Assembly (NCBI GenBank): GCA_905221605.1
Contig: CAJNDS010000351.1
Location: 95,383-159,382, forward strand
Source: Symbiodinium natans
Lineage: Eukaryota; Sar; Dinophyceae; Suessiales; Symbiodiniaceae
DNA: 64,000 nt
Direction of reading: 5' to 3'
The notes under the pieces were generated by a model. The model saw nothing but the letters and a program-made list of their open reading frames with translations, had not been told where the DNA came from and did no database searches. Below are positions 19,283 to 28,730 of the stretch, one piece after another. The translations under genes and the position numbers were made by a program. Within the stretch, counting starts at the first letter, position 1; every line of letters starts with the position of its first letter.

Positions 19283-20391
19283 AAAGTAGACGCTAGATCC
19301 GATCAGTCTTTCAACCCTTCTTGGGCAAACAACTTGTAGGCGCTGTACAATATCACCAAAATATTGCTTCGCAATTCCTTGCTGCCATGTACTCTGAGGC
19401 CACGGCATCTGCTTCATGCCGCGCGGGGCATCTTGCCTCTTGGTGAGCGTGCTGCCGGCGACGTTGCAGGCGATTGGGGCAAACGCCTGAGTGGTTGGTA
19501 CACGGGTGACACCGGTTTCCAGTGCAAGTGCCGCACTGCTTGCAGCACTTCTTCCATGCCCTTGTTAGGCTCCTTCGTCATCATCTCTCTGAGCCCAGGG
19601 TTCTGTTGCACTGCTGCGTTCAAGAGCGCAAAGAAATCTGAAACGAGATCTGTTCCAGAAGGTCGGGAAGCAAGCAGCTCGCCCAAACTCTGCCCCTCTC
19701 GGGAGGCAAGCAACTCACCACCTTCCTGCGCTAGCAGCACTAAACGTGCAACATCAGCTTCTCTTGCGCGGACCGTCATGCGCTGACTCGGGTTGTTTGG
19801 ATCCCGGAGCTCGTAGGTGACTTCATCATCCTTCGATATGGGTGGCTCCGGCTAACCATCTACTTGGATCATGCTTCTTGCGATGGAACAGGCTGCGTGG
19901 GCAGGAAAATTGCGGAGCCAAGCCATGGGTATCGGAAGAGACCCCAAGAGTAGCGCCAAATCGGCGAGGGTCATGGCGCCCCGTCTGGTCATTTCCTTGA
20001 CACTCTCAGCGCTAGCATCAACTGCCACCAATAACCTGTTGCCTTCGACAACTGGAGCCAATACTGTGCCAGTTGGCCATGTTCCTGCTGGGAGAACAGC
20101 AATGTCCGAGCCAACTGGCCAAGGACCAGCAATGCACTGAACATAGTTGGGCGCCGTGGTGGGAAAGTAAACGGCCTGCGCCTGGTTCGCCAACGTAACA
20201 GGTTGTAGGGCGGGCCACGTGTAGCAGCTTGCATGCTGCCTCAATGGGGCCTGCACGCGCAGTGGTTTGTACCATGGCAAGTCGAAGGCAGCAGGCGCCG
20301 GTACTGGCACCCATTGTGGCTGGAATGCTTGCAAGACTTTTTGCACATAGGGCTGCAGCGTAGGGCCCTCGGCGGCGCCTACCGCAAAACA
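19250..20391 (-). pseudogene. Frame-broken C-terminal extension of the PP2C retrocopy
   Basis: Coding-like sequence continues beyond the PP2C stop in three pieces. From 20391 to 19852 a shifted frame reads a Pro/Gln-rich segment (QPYVQKVLQAFQPQW, then a part with VKEMTRRGAMTLADLALLLG) and ends at TAG 19852-19854. The same frame resumes (PEPPISKDDEVTYELRDP...) with a helical Leu/Glu-rich part to about 19500. A third frame then reads to TAA at 19250-19252 (GIAKQYFGDIVQRLQVV). One in-frame stop and two frameshifts without convincing introns fit decay of a processed copy. Alternatives are sequencing indels or unrecognised introns. The extension has no family I recognise. Confidence 0.5.
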
Positions 20392-21128
20392 ATGCAAGAC
20401 AAATTGTCGGTGCTGCCACAGAGGTAGGCTTGCTCGACCACTTGCCGCGCTGCTGATGAGGGCGTTCCCCCCGAGCTTAAGCAGCCACGAACGATTTGAG
20501 CCACTTGGCTGTTGCTTTCTGTGACCCCGTCGCAACAAAGCACAAGCACGTCCTCCATGATTAGTGTCAAGGATAGCAAATCTGCCTTCGACGTGATGGG
20601 TGGCTTGAGGGAAGGGTCCCCGAAGGCTCTGGTCACGCTCAAGCAGCCATTCACCCGGTTCTGCCAAAAGTAGCCCCCTGCGGCCTGAACACGTAATACC
20701 GCCTCTGCATCGTGAGAGTTGTGGTCGGTGGTAAGAACTCTAAAGCGGGTACCTCTTATCTGCATGGTGCGGGAATCCCCAACGTTCCCAATGACTGATT
20801 GCCCAGATGAAGATGTCCATGCAATAGTAGCACAAGAGCCTCTGCTGGTGTGGCGAGAACAGTAGGCGTGGTCAACTGCACTCAGCACACCTTGTAGAGT
20901 CTGCGGAGCCGAAGGCCCACTCTTGAGACATCCGTCGGTCATGGCATTGGTCAGGCTCGCACTCAAGAACTGAGAACAGGAGCTGCCGTCATGCCCATCG
21001 CATACGGCCACCCGGGAGGAATTCTCATTAACAACTAGCACGTTTAAATCCTCCATTGATGGGCGTTGGCCTACGCATTCCGCCACGCCAATCGAAGCCC
21101 ATGGACTCCCAAGTCTTTTCGTTTCCAT
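20379..21128 (-). CDS. PP2C-type serine/threonine phosphatase, intronless retrocopy
   Basis: A 249-residue frame from ATG at 21128 to TAG at 20379 contains a full PPM/PP2C catalytic core in one exon. Visible motifs in order: RPSMED (residues 22-27), DGHDG (44-48; the family usually has DGHGG or DGHAG), GSCAT (97-101), GNVGDSR (114-120), TTDH (133-136), RVNGCLSVTRAFGD (158-171), CCDGVTE (198-204) and STDNLSCIVL (239-248). The metal-binding aspartates expected from the family (D44, D200, D241) are present. The family removes phosphate from Ser/Thr using Mn/Mg. This ATG is the first one in frame downstream of the relict spliced leader; the frame stays open further upstream through the leader and a GA microsatellite, which I take as non-coding. 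The reading stops right after the last core motif, while coding-like sequence continues in another frame. The protein may therefore be a truncated but complete core, or the copy may be decaying. Confidence 0.88.
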   Translation of the reverse strand: METKRLGSPWASIGVAECVGQRPSMEDLNVLVVNENSSRVAVCDGHDGSSCSQFLSASLTNAMTDGCLKSGPSAPQTLQGVLSAVDHAYCSRHTSRGSCATIAWTSSSGQSVIGNVGDSRTMQIRGTRFRVLTTDHNSHDAEAVLRVQAAGGYFWQNRVNGCLSVTRAFGDPSLKPPITSKADLLSLTLIMEDVLVLCCDGVTESNSQVAQIVRGCLSSGGTPSSAARQVVEQAYLCGSTDNLSCIVLR

Positions 21129-21240
21129 CCTTGGACACAGAGAAGCCGGCTCCACTTTGAATCCATGACCATGTGGGATCACTTCAAAAACATCGGCCAC
21201 TTGGCCGTTGCGAACGTAAACGCAAGCATTATGGCAGTCT

Positions 21241-21268
21241 CTTCCAGCCAAATGGCTTGAGCCAAAAT

Positions 21269-21272
<4 letters not shown>
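21241..21272 (-). other. Tandem relict spliced-leader sequence
   Basis: Read on the minus strand, 21272-21256 is AGCCATTTTGGCTCAAG, identical to the last 17 nt of the 22-nt dinoflagellate SL. It is followed immediately by CCATTTGGCTGGAAG (21255-21241), an eroded copy of the SL part that lies after its internal AG. This is what results when an SL-bearing cDNA is reinserted, trans-spliced again at the AG inside the old SL, and reinserted a second time. The first five SL bases are replaced by a GA microsatellite. The SL and this recycling model are established for dinoflagellates; assigning them to this locus is my inference. Confidence 0.85.
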
Positions 21273-21367
<95 letters not shown>

Positions 21368-21372
21368 TCTCT
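21271..21372 (-). repeat. (CT)n array directly 5' of the relict SL
   Basis: About 50 CT units (GA on the sense strand) start exactly where the SL match ends and replace its first five bases. Expansion or insertion at the SL boundary would explain the missing CCGT. Confidence 0.96.
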
Positions 21373-22401
21373 GTCTTTCTCGTGGTCCAGCTGTCAGAGG
21401 CGTCGCGCACCACAGCAGACAGATTCGCAACCCAACCACAAACACAATAAATACCCAAGCCCAAAATATAGACCGTCCGTAAGCCTCAACAAACTCAGCA
21501 CGTCTAAGAGCCACCTGCAGCTCTTCGGACAGCTGTGGCCCCAGATTGTCAAAGTGCAGGCGACTGAAGCCACCTGAGCGACTTCTAAGGGCAAAGAGGG
21601 CGCTTTACTCTTTAGTGCAGTCTAGGGTCTCAATTGCTCAGAGGCTCTGGTTGAGGCTTGGGGTTCAATCAATCCGACTCAGGTCAGCGCGTTGGGGAGA
21701 CACTCACTCATGCACGAAGTGGATGGATCGTTGGCCAGTGTTCGTACTCCCAGATTGAGTGGTGCTGTCGAAGCGTCCAAACCGAACCCGTGCAGCAGGT
21801 GTGTGGTAGCGGCGCTATGCCATCTCCACCCCTGCTGTACGAAATCAGTTCGTCGACCCCTTTCCGATCCGGGAGAAGAAATGTACAATGGGTGGTGTGG
21901 GCGGGAGAGCAACAATCTCTGGTACTGCTCCCGAGCCTCGCGCGGCTGCGGGGCATATATGTATATATGTATGTACATTCCTGATCACAGCTCTCGGTGC
22001 TCGCTCGATGCATGTCACTTCGCATCGAGATGCATCCCTTCAAGGTTTTCAGGTAATTTCAGGGTTGATCCGGGTTGTCAAGCGGGGCGGGTCTAAAAGA
22101 TGAGCTCTGGGCGACAAGATGCCCCACTCAGGCCCCACTCGTCCATGAGGGGTGAGTGTTCAGGCTTCATTTCATCATTAGTTTCATTGCTCCGTGCTGA
22201 GTCTGTCGGAAACCCAGAACGCCCTGGCGTTTGCGATAAGGAGCTTTAGGCACCATGAAAAAATAGCAGCTTTGCGTTTCACCGGTACTAGAGAAAGCAC
22301 CCGACTAACGCGTGTAGCCTAGGAACTGTCCGCTGCCAAGACGGCCATCTCACCTCAGTCAGCTGTCGATTGGGACCATTGCTTACTGCAGGGGTCTTAG
22401 G

Positions 22402-22540
22402 CTAGAGTTTCGAGCCTACTCGCCTTGTGGCGCTGTGCTCGAACACGCTCTGACGCTCTAACGGCTCGCATTGCTCAAGCCTTTCCAGCCAGAGCCTGCA
22501 TCCTCGGAGCGCCACTTCGACAAATTGTTGAGGGCCCCTG
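22402..22540 (-). CDS. Exon with two competing frames
   Basis: One frame reads VEVALRGCRLWLERLEQCEP, LERQSVFEHSATRRVGSKL to TAG at 22402. The other reads ALNNLSKWRSEDAGSGWKGL to a stop at 22458. Acceptors TCCAG precede both near 22545. The strand is likely, the frame open. It follows the exon at 22678-22754. Confidence 0.4.
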
Positions 22541-22677
22541 GACCCCAAACTGGAGGCCTGTTGAGCTGTTGAGCCGGGCCTAAACCCAACGCGAAGCGTC
22601 CGGCACCGAACGAGCCTGCACTGCAACAAAGCCGAAGAGAAGACCCGATCACTGGGAACTGCCAGTTCAGACAGCAC

Positions 22678-22754
22678 TTTGTCGGGACAGACGGGTGTTT
22701 GCTACAGAACATCTGTCTCTCATGGTTTTCGTAGCGAATGAATGCAAGACTTTC
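22678..22754 (-). CDS. Internal exon, product unknown
   Basis: Acceptor CCAAG|G (22754) and donor ACAAA|GTGCTG (22678/22677) bound 77 nt: ESLAFIRYENHERQMFCSKH, PSVPT plus 2 nt. Polar, globular composition. No family recognised. Confidence 0.5.
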
Positions 22755-22819
22755 CTTGGCTCGCCCTCCAAAACTCCGAATGCATTTGGAACCCCCACTT
22801 TCTTGAGGAGTGGCTGAAC

Positions 22820-22853
22820 CTCGCAAGGCCCTCGGTGAGCGCTGTCTTCAGAG
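22820..22853 (-). CDS. Micro-exon (34 nt)
   Basis: CGTAG| (22854-22856) and GCGAG|GTTCAG (22820/22819) flank LKTALTEGLA (2 nt in, 2 nt out). It lies just upstream of the exon at 22678-22754. Confidence 0.3.
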
Positions 22854-22944
22854 CTACGACGGCCTGGCGAGGCTCTCTATATTTGGGGCTCAGGGAGTTT
22901 GGGCTGGAGGGCAATGGCACGTCTACGTAGGATGGACGCGTAGG

Positions 22945-23375
22945 TCCGCGTAGGCTGTCTGTATATATATACATATTTAATGATGCGCAGCGGTAGATAC
23001 CGCAGGTTAGAAAAACCTTTGCGGAAGGGTGCGAGGGTGCTGTACAAGGTTGGAGAACATGTTTGCGAAGGAGGTGGTACGAATTGCAGGGGTGAGGAAA
23101 GCACTTGAAAGCTCAGGTTTCACAAGGGGAGTTCCGCGTAGGCCCGGCGTAGGCTCCGCGTAGCTTGCACACAGGCGTAGTTTCCATGTCGTTGCCCATC
23201 CGTTTTCCCCGTGCAGGTACAGAACCAAACAAAACCATGGCGAGACCGCAACACAATGCCCCACAAGTAGCAGAATGCCCCAGTTCCACGCACCCTACTA
23301 TAACCAAAACAGTTGCGAGTGGCTTTGTTTGAGGGCTTGCGGACATGAATTCACGCGTAGGCCCGCGTAGGATGT
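22945..23375. repeat. Dispersed CGCGTAGG clusters
   Basis: Three clusters of the words CGCGTAGG / CCGCGTAGG occur at about 22947-22965, 23136-23180 and 23352-23372, spaced by roughly 200 bp. Each cluster holds two to four copies. No gene is evident between them. Confidence 0.6.
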
Positions 23376-23536
23376 CAATGCAATGACAAGAGCCCACACA
23401 ACAAAAAAAATGCTCATCTGAAAAATCACGTGAATGCTTTCTGCCATATAGCACGTGCCTCTGTCCGAAGCATCCTGCCATCCCCCAAACACAAACCAAA
23501 CCAGAAGAGCGGGCACAACACGACATGCCCAAGAGC

Positions 23537-23764
23537 TTAAAGGGTTTGTAGGGCCTTCTCTGTCGTAGCGTTCGACTGCTTCAGGACCTCGAACATCTCA
23601 TCGGAGCTGGCTTCGCAGAGGCGGTACCTAAACGGAGGGGCTTGGAATCTCCTAGTGACAAGCATCATGTGCCATGCATGTGAACTCACACAGAATTCAT
23701 CTTGCGGCTTCTCACAGCCAAGCTGCTGCTTTTTGACCTCGGAGAGCAGTCTCAGAGACCCCAA
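23537..23764 (-). CDS. Terminal exon region, product unknown
   Basis: The minus frame reads LRLLSEVKKQQLGCEKPQDE at its start and YRLCEASSDEMFEVLKQSNA, TTEKALQTL at its end (stop at 23537). A TGT|GTGAGT donor and GTTTAG|G acceptor lie between, but a canonical removal does not keep the frame, whereas reading straight through does. Helical, charged; no family recognised. Confidence 0.45.
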   Translation of the reverse strand: MGSLRLLSEVKKQQLGCEKPQDEFCVSSHAWHMMLVTRRFQAPPFRYRLCEASSDEMFEVLKQSNATTEKALQTL

Positions 23765-24367
23765 ATCTCCAGAGCCCGAAGCCCCAAACTCTGAAATTCA
23801 ATCTCAGAGCCAGGTTCAAAGAAAAAAAAGATGTTGCGCTCAGGGAAGGCATTCCCTCTCTCCCTCTCCCTGTCTGTGCCAATCCCAGCTCTCGGGGATG
23901 ACACTGTTGTGTCCCTGCAGCTCCAATACAAATCCGGGGGGCTTGCTTCGGGATCTACTTACGCCAGGTTTTGGGGCTTTTTTTGGCCTCAGATTTTAGA
24001 GAGGCTTCGGGGGAACGATGTCTTCTCCTCCCTGCTGTGTAGTGCGACCTTGTTCTTGAGTCGCCTCCACCGGACCACCCGGTTCCCGAGCAACCCGGGT
24101 CTGCAGAAACGAAGGCTTGCATGGCCTAGCAATATAGCCGCTGCTAGCAATATAGCCGCCGAGGGACATTCTTCACCTGTAAAAGCATGTTGTGCCGTGC
24201 GAAGTTGGCGACCCGGAACTCCTGTTTAGAGCTTGGAGCTAGAGCTTCGGGTCTCTTACAGGACCGCGATCGTTCTTTCCAATTCTCTTAGAAGTTTGCA
24301 TTCTGGGTAGACGTTGATACATGCATGCCGAGGCGCCCTAGCCTCTAAAGTACCTCAAGTACAATCC

Positions 24368-24511
24368 CTAGGAGTTCAAGGTGCGGGTTTTGGGATTCCG
24401 GAGTTCGCTAGGTCGAGCGAGGTCCTCGAAGTAGCGGTTGACGTTTAGCACGAGCTTCTCGAACTCAAACACGAAGTTGTGGAACGCCGATTCGCTGATC
24501 TTCCGGGGCAC
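24368..24511 (-). CDS. Third exon of a clear exon chain
   Basis: Acceptor TTTTAG|G at 24511 opens VPRKISESAFHNFVFEFEKL, VLNVNRYFEDLARPSELRNP and 7 more residues to TAG 24368-24370. Third-base GC is very high and the aromatic-rich helix pattern is clearly protein. It follows exon 24597-24641 in phase 0 across an 84-nt intron. The domain is not one I recognise. Confidence 0.6.
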   Translation of the reverse strand: MPRKISESAFHNFVFEFEKLVLNVNRYFEDLARPSELRNPKTRTLNS

Positions 24512-24596
24512 CTAAAAGGACCGAAAGCGTTTCAGGATTTCGGGCTTCGTTGAAGATCTCGGCTGGGAAAATTGTTTCCGCAACTGGAGGCCAAAC

Positions 24597-24641
24597 TGCT
24601 CCGCCCATTTGTGGGTTTGGCTTCTCGTCGCCATGGCTCTT
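24597..24641 (-). CDS. Second exon of the chain (45 nt)
   Basis: Acceptor ACTAG| (24642-24644) and donor GGAGCA|GTTTGG (24597/24596) bound KSHGDEKPNPQMGGA, phase 0 at both ends. The frame remains open further, so the donor is chosen to fit the downstream exon. Confidence 0.45.
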
Positions 24642-24720
24642 CTAGTTTGCCTGTACTCCGACGATGAGGGGATGCAATTGCAATGGATAAGGGTGGCACT
24701 AAAATGCCGCATGCTCCCGC

Positions 24721-24829
24721 CTGACACAAACTCTTCAGCCGGGACTGAACTGGCTGCCAAGGGACAGCATCCAATTTCTCTTCGATGACGTCAAGCTTCC
24801 GCATGATTGCTAGTAGGGCATTCATCTGC
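24721..24829 (-). CDS. First visible exon of the chain, GC donor
   Basis: Acceptor GTGCAG|G (24829) and a GC donor TGTCAG|GCGGGA (24721/24720) bound 109 nt: QMNALLAIMRKLDVIEEKLD, AVPWQPVQSRLKSLCQ. The first part is an amphipathic coiled-coil helix. GC donors are frequent in dinoflagellates. The next intron is 79 nt. Confidence 0.58.
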
Positions 24830-25401
24830 CTGCACAAAGGGGTTCAAAGTATGGTGGTAAATTAGTTGGGGGGGATGCTGAGAACATCTCGAGAAGTTTT
24901 CCCCGGTCCTGTGCCGCGTCGCGAAAACGAGGGATGCACTTTTTCTCCCCTGAAAAGGGGGCTTCTAGAACCAGCCATTGAGGACTATTTTGGGTTCGCG
25001 TGTGGGGGAGCAAATGGTGCTGTCGGTCGGCACTTTGGGACCTTTGGAAAGAAAAAACGCCGTTGAAAGGTCTAGCTCAAGTGCCAGGCTCAGGTTGGGG
25101 GCCGGAGGAAAAGAGTTGGAACCTCCACTGTGATTCCCCCATACAATGCCCTTAGCGCCCTAGAACACACAACGCCCAAAGCCGGAACCCTCAATTCTTC
25201 AACCCTCGAAGTCTCAATTCCAACGGCCCGAACACCAAACCGCTAACCGAATTGTTAGGTCAATCTGAGAATGGTAAACGCTCCAAGACTCCTTCGAATA
25301 AGACCAAACTGTGCCTTAAAGGCACCCGAAACATCAGCAAATGCCTCCAGCCCTCTAGACCCCAATAAGCCTACATCTACAAACATTAAGCCCCCCTTGA
25401 G

Positions 25402-25525
25402 TCACGGATTCCGCAGGTGACGTCGCCTCTGCTGGCCAAGACGCAGCTCCTCGAACTGTCGCCGGCTCTGAGCGGAGAGCGCCTTCGGTTCGGCAAAGGT
25501 TCGGGCAGGGTGCTCTGTTCTTGTG
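25402..25525 (-). CDS. Charged terminal exon, product unknown
   Basis: Acceptor CCAAG| (25526-25528) opens TRTEHPARTFAEPKALSAQS, RRQFEELRLGQQRRRHLRNP, ending at TGA 25402-25404. Strongly basic C-terminus with high third-base GC. Two other minus frames are open here but look poorer. Confidence 0.5.
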
Positions 25526-25582
25526 CTTGGAGAAAATTGGGACTTGGGTCATACAGGGCTTTCAAGACAAGACGTAGATAGG

Positions 25583-25774
25583 CTAACATGTTTGAAGCTC
25601 CGCGGGGCCAAAAAAAAACGGATTCCGTCGCTCCATCTCACACAAGGCTGGCAAGGTCGTAGAGGGCCGCCTAGGGCTTCGACTCTCACGCTCGCCCACG
25701 GCAGGCAGGGATGTGGAAATCGCGGTCGGTTGGGACTGCGCAACTACTCCACACGAACAGTCACGACGTGCCAC
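25583..25774 (-). CDS. Exon ending in stop, product unknown
   Basis: The minus frame reads QSQPTAISTSLPAVGERESR, SPRRPSTTLPALCEMERRNP and 11 more residues to a stop at 25583. It is Ser/Pro/Arg-rich, low-complexity-like but protein-typical. The start is uncertain (acceptor GTGGAG near 25758). Confidence 0.42.
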   Translation of the reverse strand: MARRDCSCGVVAQSQPTAISTSLPAVGERESRSPRRPSTTLPALCEMERRNPFFFGPAELQTC

Positions 25775-26037
25775 ACTTCTGCTGCATGCGCCGCGTGTTC
25801 AGGTGGCTACCTTTCACCCAAGGCACCTGTGCCATTGCAGACCCCAGAAACCAGTTCCGAAGGTGGGCCCGCAGAGCAAAGACAAAGATTGATTAACTCC
25901 CGCAGGGAGCGCGGGGTTCCGCCGACATCGCTCGTGTTCGTACGGGGAGTTTAGCACAGTTTAAGGCCTGGGCCCGCCAGCGTTTCAAACTTAGCTTCGC
26001 ATTGAATCCACTCAGCTTCACAATGCTTCACAATGCT

Positions 26038-26143
26038 TCACAGCTTGGGCTTCAAGAACAATGTCCGCTGGGCCTGGATGCGCTGGTCCACGACGTCCAG
26101 TCGGTGGAGGGTCTCGTTCATCATTCCTTCGTGTCTGTCTTGT
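26038..26143 (-). CDS. Terminal coiled-coil exon, product unknown
   Basis: Acceptor CTTCAG| (26144-26146) opens QDRHEGMMNETLHRLDVVDQ, RIQAQRTLFLKPKL, ending at TGA 26038-26040. The heptad-like pattern resembles other exons here (24721, 26507, 31451). The intron upstream holds CCCTAAA words. Confidence 0.55.
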
Positions 26144-26506
26144 CTGAAGGCTTTCCAACGTGAACCCCAAATCTTCGAGGCAGCATTGGGCACGGCCTCC
26201 AAAGTTCAGGTTTTACACTAGCTTCCATGCAAGAAGGCTGACTGCTGTTGGACATTCGTCAGGGTTTAGGGTTTCTTAGAGTGGCAAAGGTCATCTCCAA
26301 GAGAAACACATTGCAAGGTCAGCCTCACCTATGCGATCTGTGTGCCGCGCTTCCTTGCAAGGACCCCGTGATGGTCTTTCGAGCCGCCGAACCCTACACC
26401 CCTAAACTGCCACAAGCTCCCTATTAGAACCCCTAAACCAAACCCGACAGCGCGACAATTCCTTTCAGGAGCCCGTTTTGATCTTTGAGCCGCAGTTCCT
26501 TCCAGC

Positions 26507-26583
26507 CTGTCCAACTGTGCGCCGACCCTGGTAAAGCCCGCCGTCATTTCGGCCGAAAGCTGTTCGCCAAGCCTGGCGGTCAA
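26507..26583 (-). CDS. Coiled-coil exon with possible GC donor
   Basis: Acceptor CACCAG| (26584-26586) and donor GACAG|GCTGGA (26507/26506) bound LTARLGEQLSAEMTAGFTRV, GAQLD plus 2 nt. Amphipathic helix. It may belong to the same gene as 26038-26143. Confidence 0.48.
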
Positions 26584-27167
26584 CTGGTGGTTTTATGGTC
26601 CCCGGACTAGGTAGGGTTTGAAAATGACCCCGCTAATGGGAAACAGCATGATGGTGGATTTCCCTTGCCAAGTTCTGAACTTGTAGCCATTTTCTCTGAT
26701 TGGAGGAGGTGTCTGGGAGCTCTGTGAAGAGATGAAGAGCTCAATTTGCATACTGCCCGAGCAGGCTTGAGGCTCTAGAGGCCTATAGGCTTTGCCGCAT
26801 GCGTTGGCCCAATATCGCTCAAGAGGACGTGGAGACGGATTGCCTATAAGCCATTTGATACGCAAACCTGCAAACAAGCACAACATACAGCTCTCATCCA
26901 TACCCATCCCTGGAGGCGAAACCCTCGTAAGACCTCTGCATCTTCAAGTCCGGCGGAACTTCGCAAGCAAACCCACACGCAATGCCAGAAGCAAAAGTAC
27001 CTGAGCATCACTACATTTCTACAGAAATAACATCAAGACTTGGCACAACCGATTCATGAGCTTCAACCCAAAAGCTCTTGCCCGAGCTCGTCTTGAGCTA
27101 TGTTTGCATACGTTTGTTGCCATAGCGAACTCCTTGCCAAAGAAGCACCTGCTTCCATAAACCCCCA

Positions 27168-27455
27168 TCAGCAAAGTATCAAGTTATGACCTAGACCTAT
27201 CGACCTAAACCATTCACCCCACCCTGAGCCTCGGCTCATTTCAACCCGCGAGCCTGTCAGTGGCCGCTGTGATCTGGGCCTGCGTTCCATTCCTTGGACG
27301 AAACGATGTTCAAAGTTGTCTAATCGCTCACGCTCGGGCAAACAAGGCGAAGCACACCAGATCCAAGGTCTCCAGCTAGCAACGTTGTGCTTGACCGCAC
27401 AGCCAACTTCTGCAACATCGTTTGCGGATATCGCCACACACCAACTAATCAGCAA
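27168..27455 (-). CDS. Hypothetical ORF/exon
   Basis: The minus frame is open for 95 codons. The centre (PERERLDNFEHRFVQGMERR, PRSQRPLTGSRVE) is clearly protein-like; the N-terminal part (ISWCVAISANDVAEVGCAVK) is plausible. Ends at 27168. Splice limits not determined. Confidence 0.4.
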   Translation of the reverse strand: MLISWCVAISANDVAEVGCAVKHNVASWRPWIWCASPCLPERERLDNFEHRFVQGMERRPRSQRPLTGSRVEMSRGSGWGEWFRSIGLGHNLILC

Positions 27456-27553
27456 CTTTCACTGAAGTTTTGTCGTTCCTGCCACGCTAGGGTTTTGGGT
27501 TGAGGTTTGCCGGGCTTTTAATCTGGAGGTTGTCGGATGCAAGGCTAGTAAGG

Positions 27554-27701
27554 CTATAGTAGAAGCCCGTGGGCTCTTGGAAGCTTTGAGGATCGACTGC
27601 GCTCCCAGCTGGCGACCAATTTGCAAGAGGCTTCCAAATACGCTTGTGCATGCAGAGAGGAAAGGGAAATAACGATTGTTGCATGAAGCTTCTCAACGAA
27701 C
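27554..27701 (-). CDS. Terminal exon, product unknown
   Basis: Acceptor CGAACAG|G (27701) opens FVEKLHATIVISLSSLHAQA, YLEASCKLVASWERSRSSKL, PRAHGLLL to TAG 27554-27556; the length fits 1 + 48 codons + stop exactly. A second open frame over 27487-27696 looks less likely. Confidence 0.5.
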
Positions 27702-27967
27702 CTGTTCGGGGGGTTCAGCAAACGTACGTGTGCGTGCCTGCATCTGAGAGTTTAGGGTGTTCAAGGCTCCAATTATGGCCCTAAACCTGTTCTGCTGCGA
27801 ATAAAGGTCCTCTTAGAATCGACACCCAAAAGGGATAATTTGCCACATCGAATGCCGGGAAGCAGGATGCTGTACTGGAGCTTGTAGCGGTTTTCCTGCA
27901 GGGTCAGTCGGGAACGTCTGCGAATGAGGGCTTGGGCTCCAGGGGCTTGACGTAGTTCGGGGGGAGG

Positions 27968-28185
27968 TTAGGGGGTTGAGGCACGCCGAGCATACTGCAT
28001 CAACCTTACCTTCGCCCTGTGTATCTTAAGGTCAGCATCATGGTGATGTCTGACAGTGGATAACGGAACGTCTGCTGAGTAAACTCTGCAACGTCCTAAA
28101 CCTTTCTCTTGTGCATAAAGATGGCCCCCGGCCCAGGCCTCCATGGATTCGGTCAAGGCCGTCACAGCGCCATCGATCATATCCC
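27968..28185 (-). CDS. Exon, product unknown
   Basis: Acceptor GAACAG|G (28185) opens DMIDGAVTALTESMEAWAGG, HLYAQEKGLGRCRVYSADVP, LSTVRHHHDADLKIHRAKVR and 10 more residues to a stop at 27968. A GTTTAGG donor near 28103 could end the exon after AQEK. The first 26 codons are the most secure. Confidence 0.5.
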
Positions 28186-28538
28186 CTGTTCCCGACAGAA
28201 CGGCCTCCCAGGTCTACTTGGAGGTTCATGGGACTAAGGAGGTTTTATGTAGCTATAGTAGTTGAATACTGTACGAGTACAAGGCTGTTCTGAACTTATT
28301 CCAAGTAGGGTCGAATCAGGGTCTAAGATTTCGGGCGTCCGTTCAGGACTTCGGGCATAGCGGCTAGGAGCTTAGGATTCCGCAAGGAGCGTCTTGAACA
28401 TCGATTCCGGACAACACGAGGCGGCCTGTCAAACGTTTGGCTTGGAAGGGGCTCGGAGTATCGCGGCTGGTGTTCTCGTGTTACATCGTTTCGCATCACC
28501 TATCCCAGAAGACACACTGAAGCCATGACGGCCTGGTC

Positions 28539-28730
28539 CTATAACACTGCTTTTGACTTCTGAGTACTTTCGTGCTGCTTCACTCGGTTCGCTTCACTGG
28601 GTCTCTTTTTCCGATCGAAGCTACTTTTAGCAAAGCATGGCTTCTCAAAAACGTCAAGCTTCTGGCGGAAGCCATGATGCAAAACCGACCTACGTTCTGC
28701 CTGTCTGCTGGTATTCGACCAGCTTCTGCT
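28539..28730 (-). CDS. Basic terminal exon, product unknown
   Basis: After acceptor GTTTAG the frame reads SRSWSNTSRQAERRSVLHHG, FRQKLDVFEKPCFAKSSFDR, KKRPSEANRVKQHESTQKSK, AVL, ending at TAG 28539. It is Lys/Arg-rich with possible nuclear-localisation stretches. An overlapping frame (28580-28813) is open too. Confidence 0.45.
   Translation of the reverse strand, partial: SRSWSNTSRQAERRSVLHHGFRQKLDVFEKPCFAKSSFDRKKRPSEANRVKQHESTQKSKAVL

Noticed and set aside
21129-21464. N-terminal extension of PP2C with a long RERE stretch
   Set aside because: Open only because the GA array has no stops; the relict SL marks the transcript 5' end downstream of the array.
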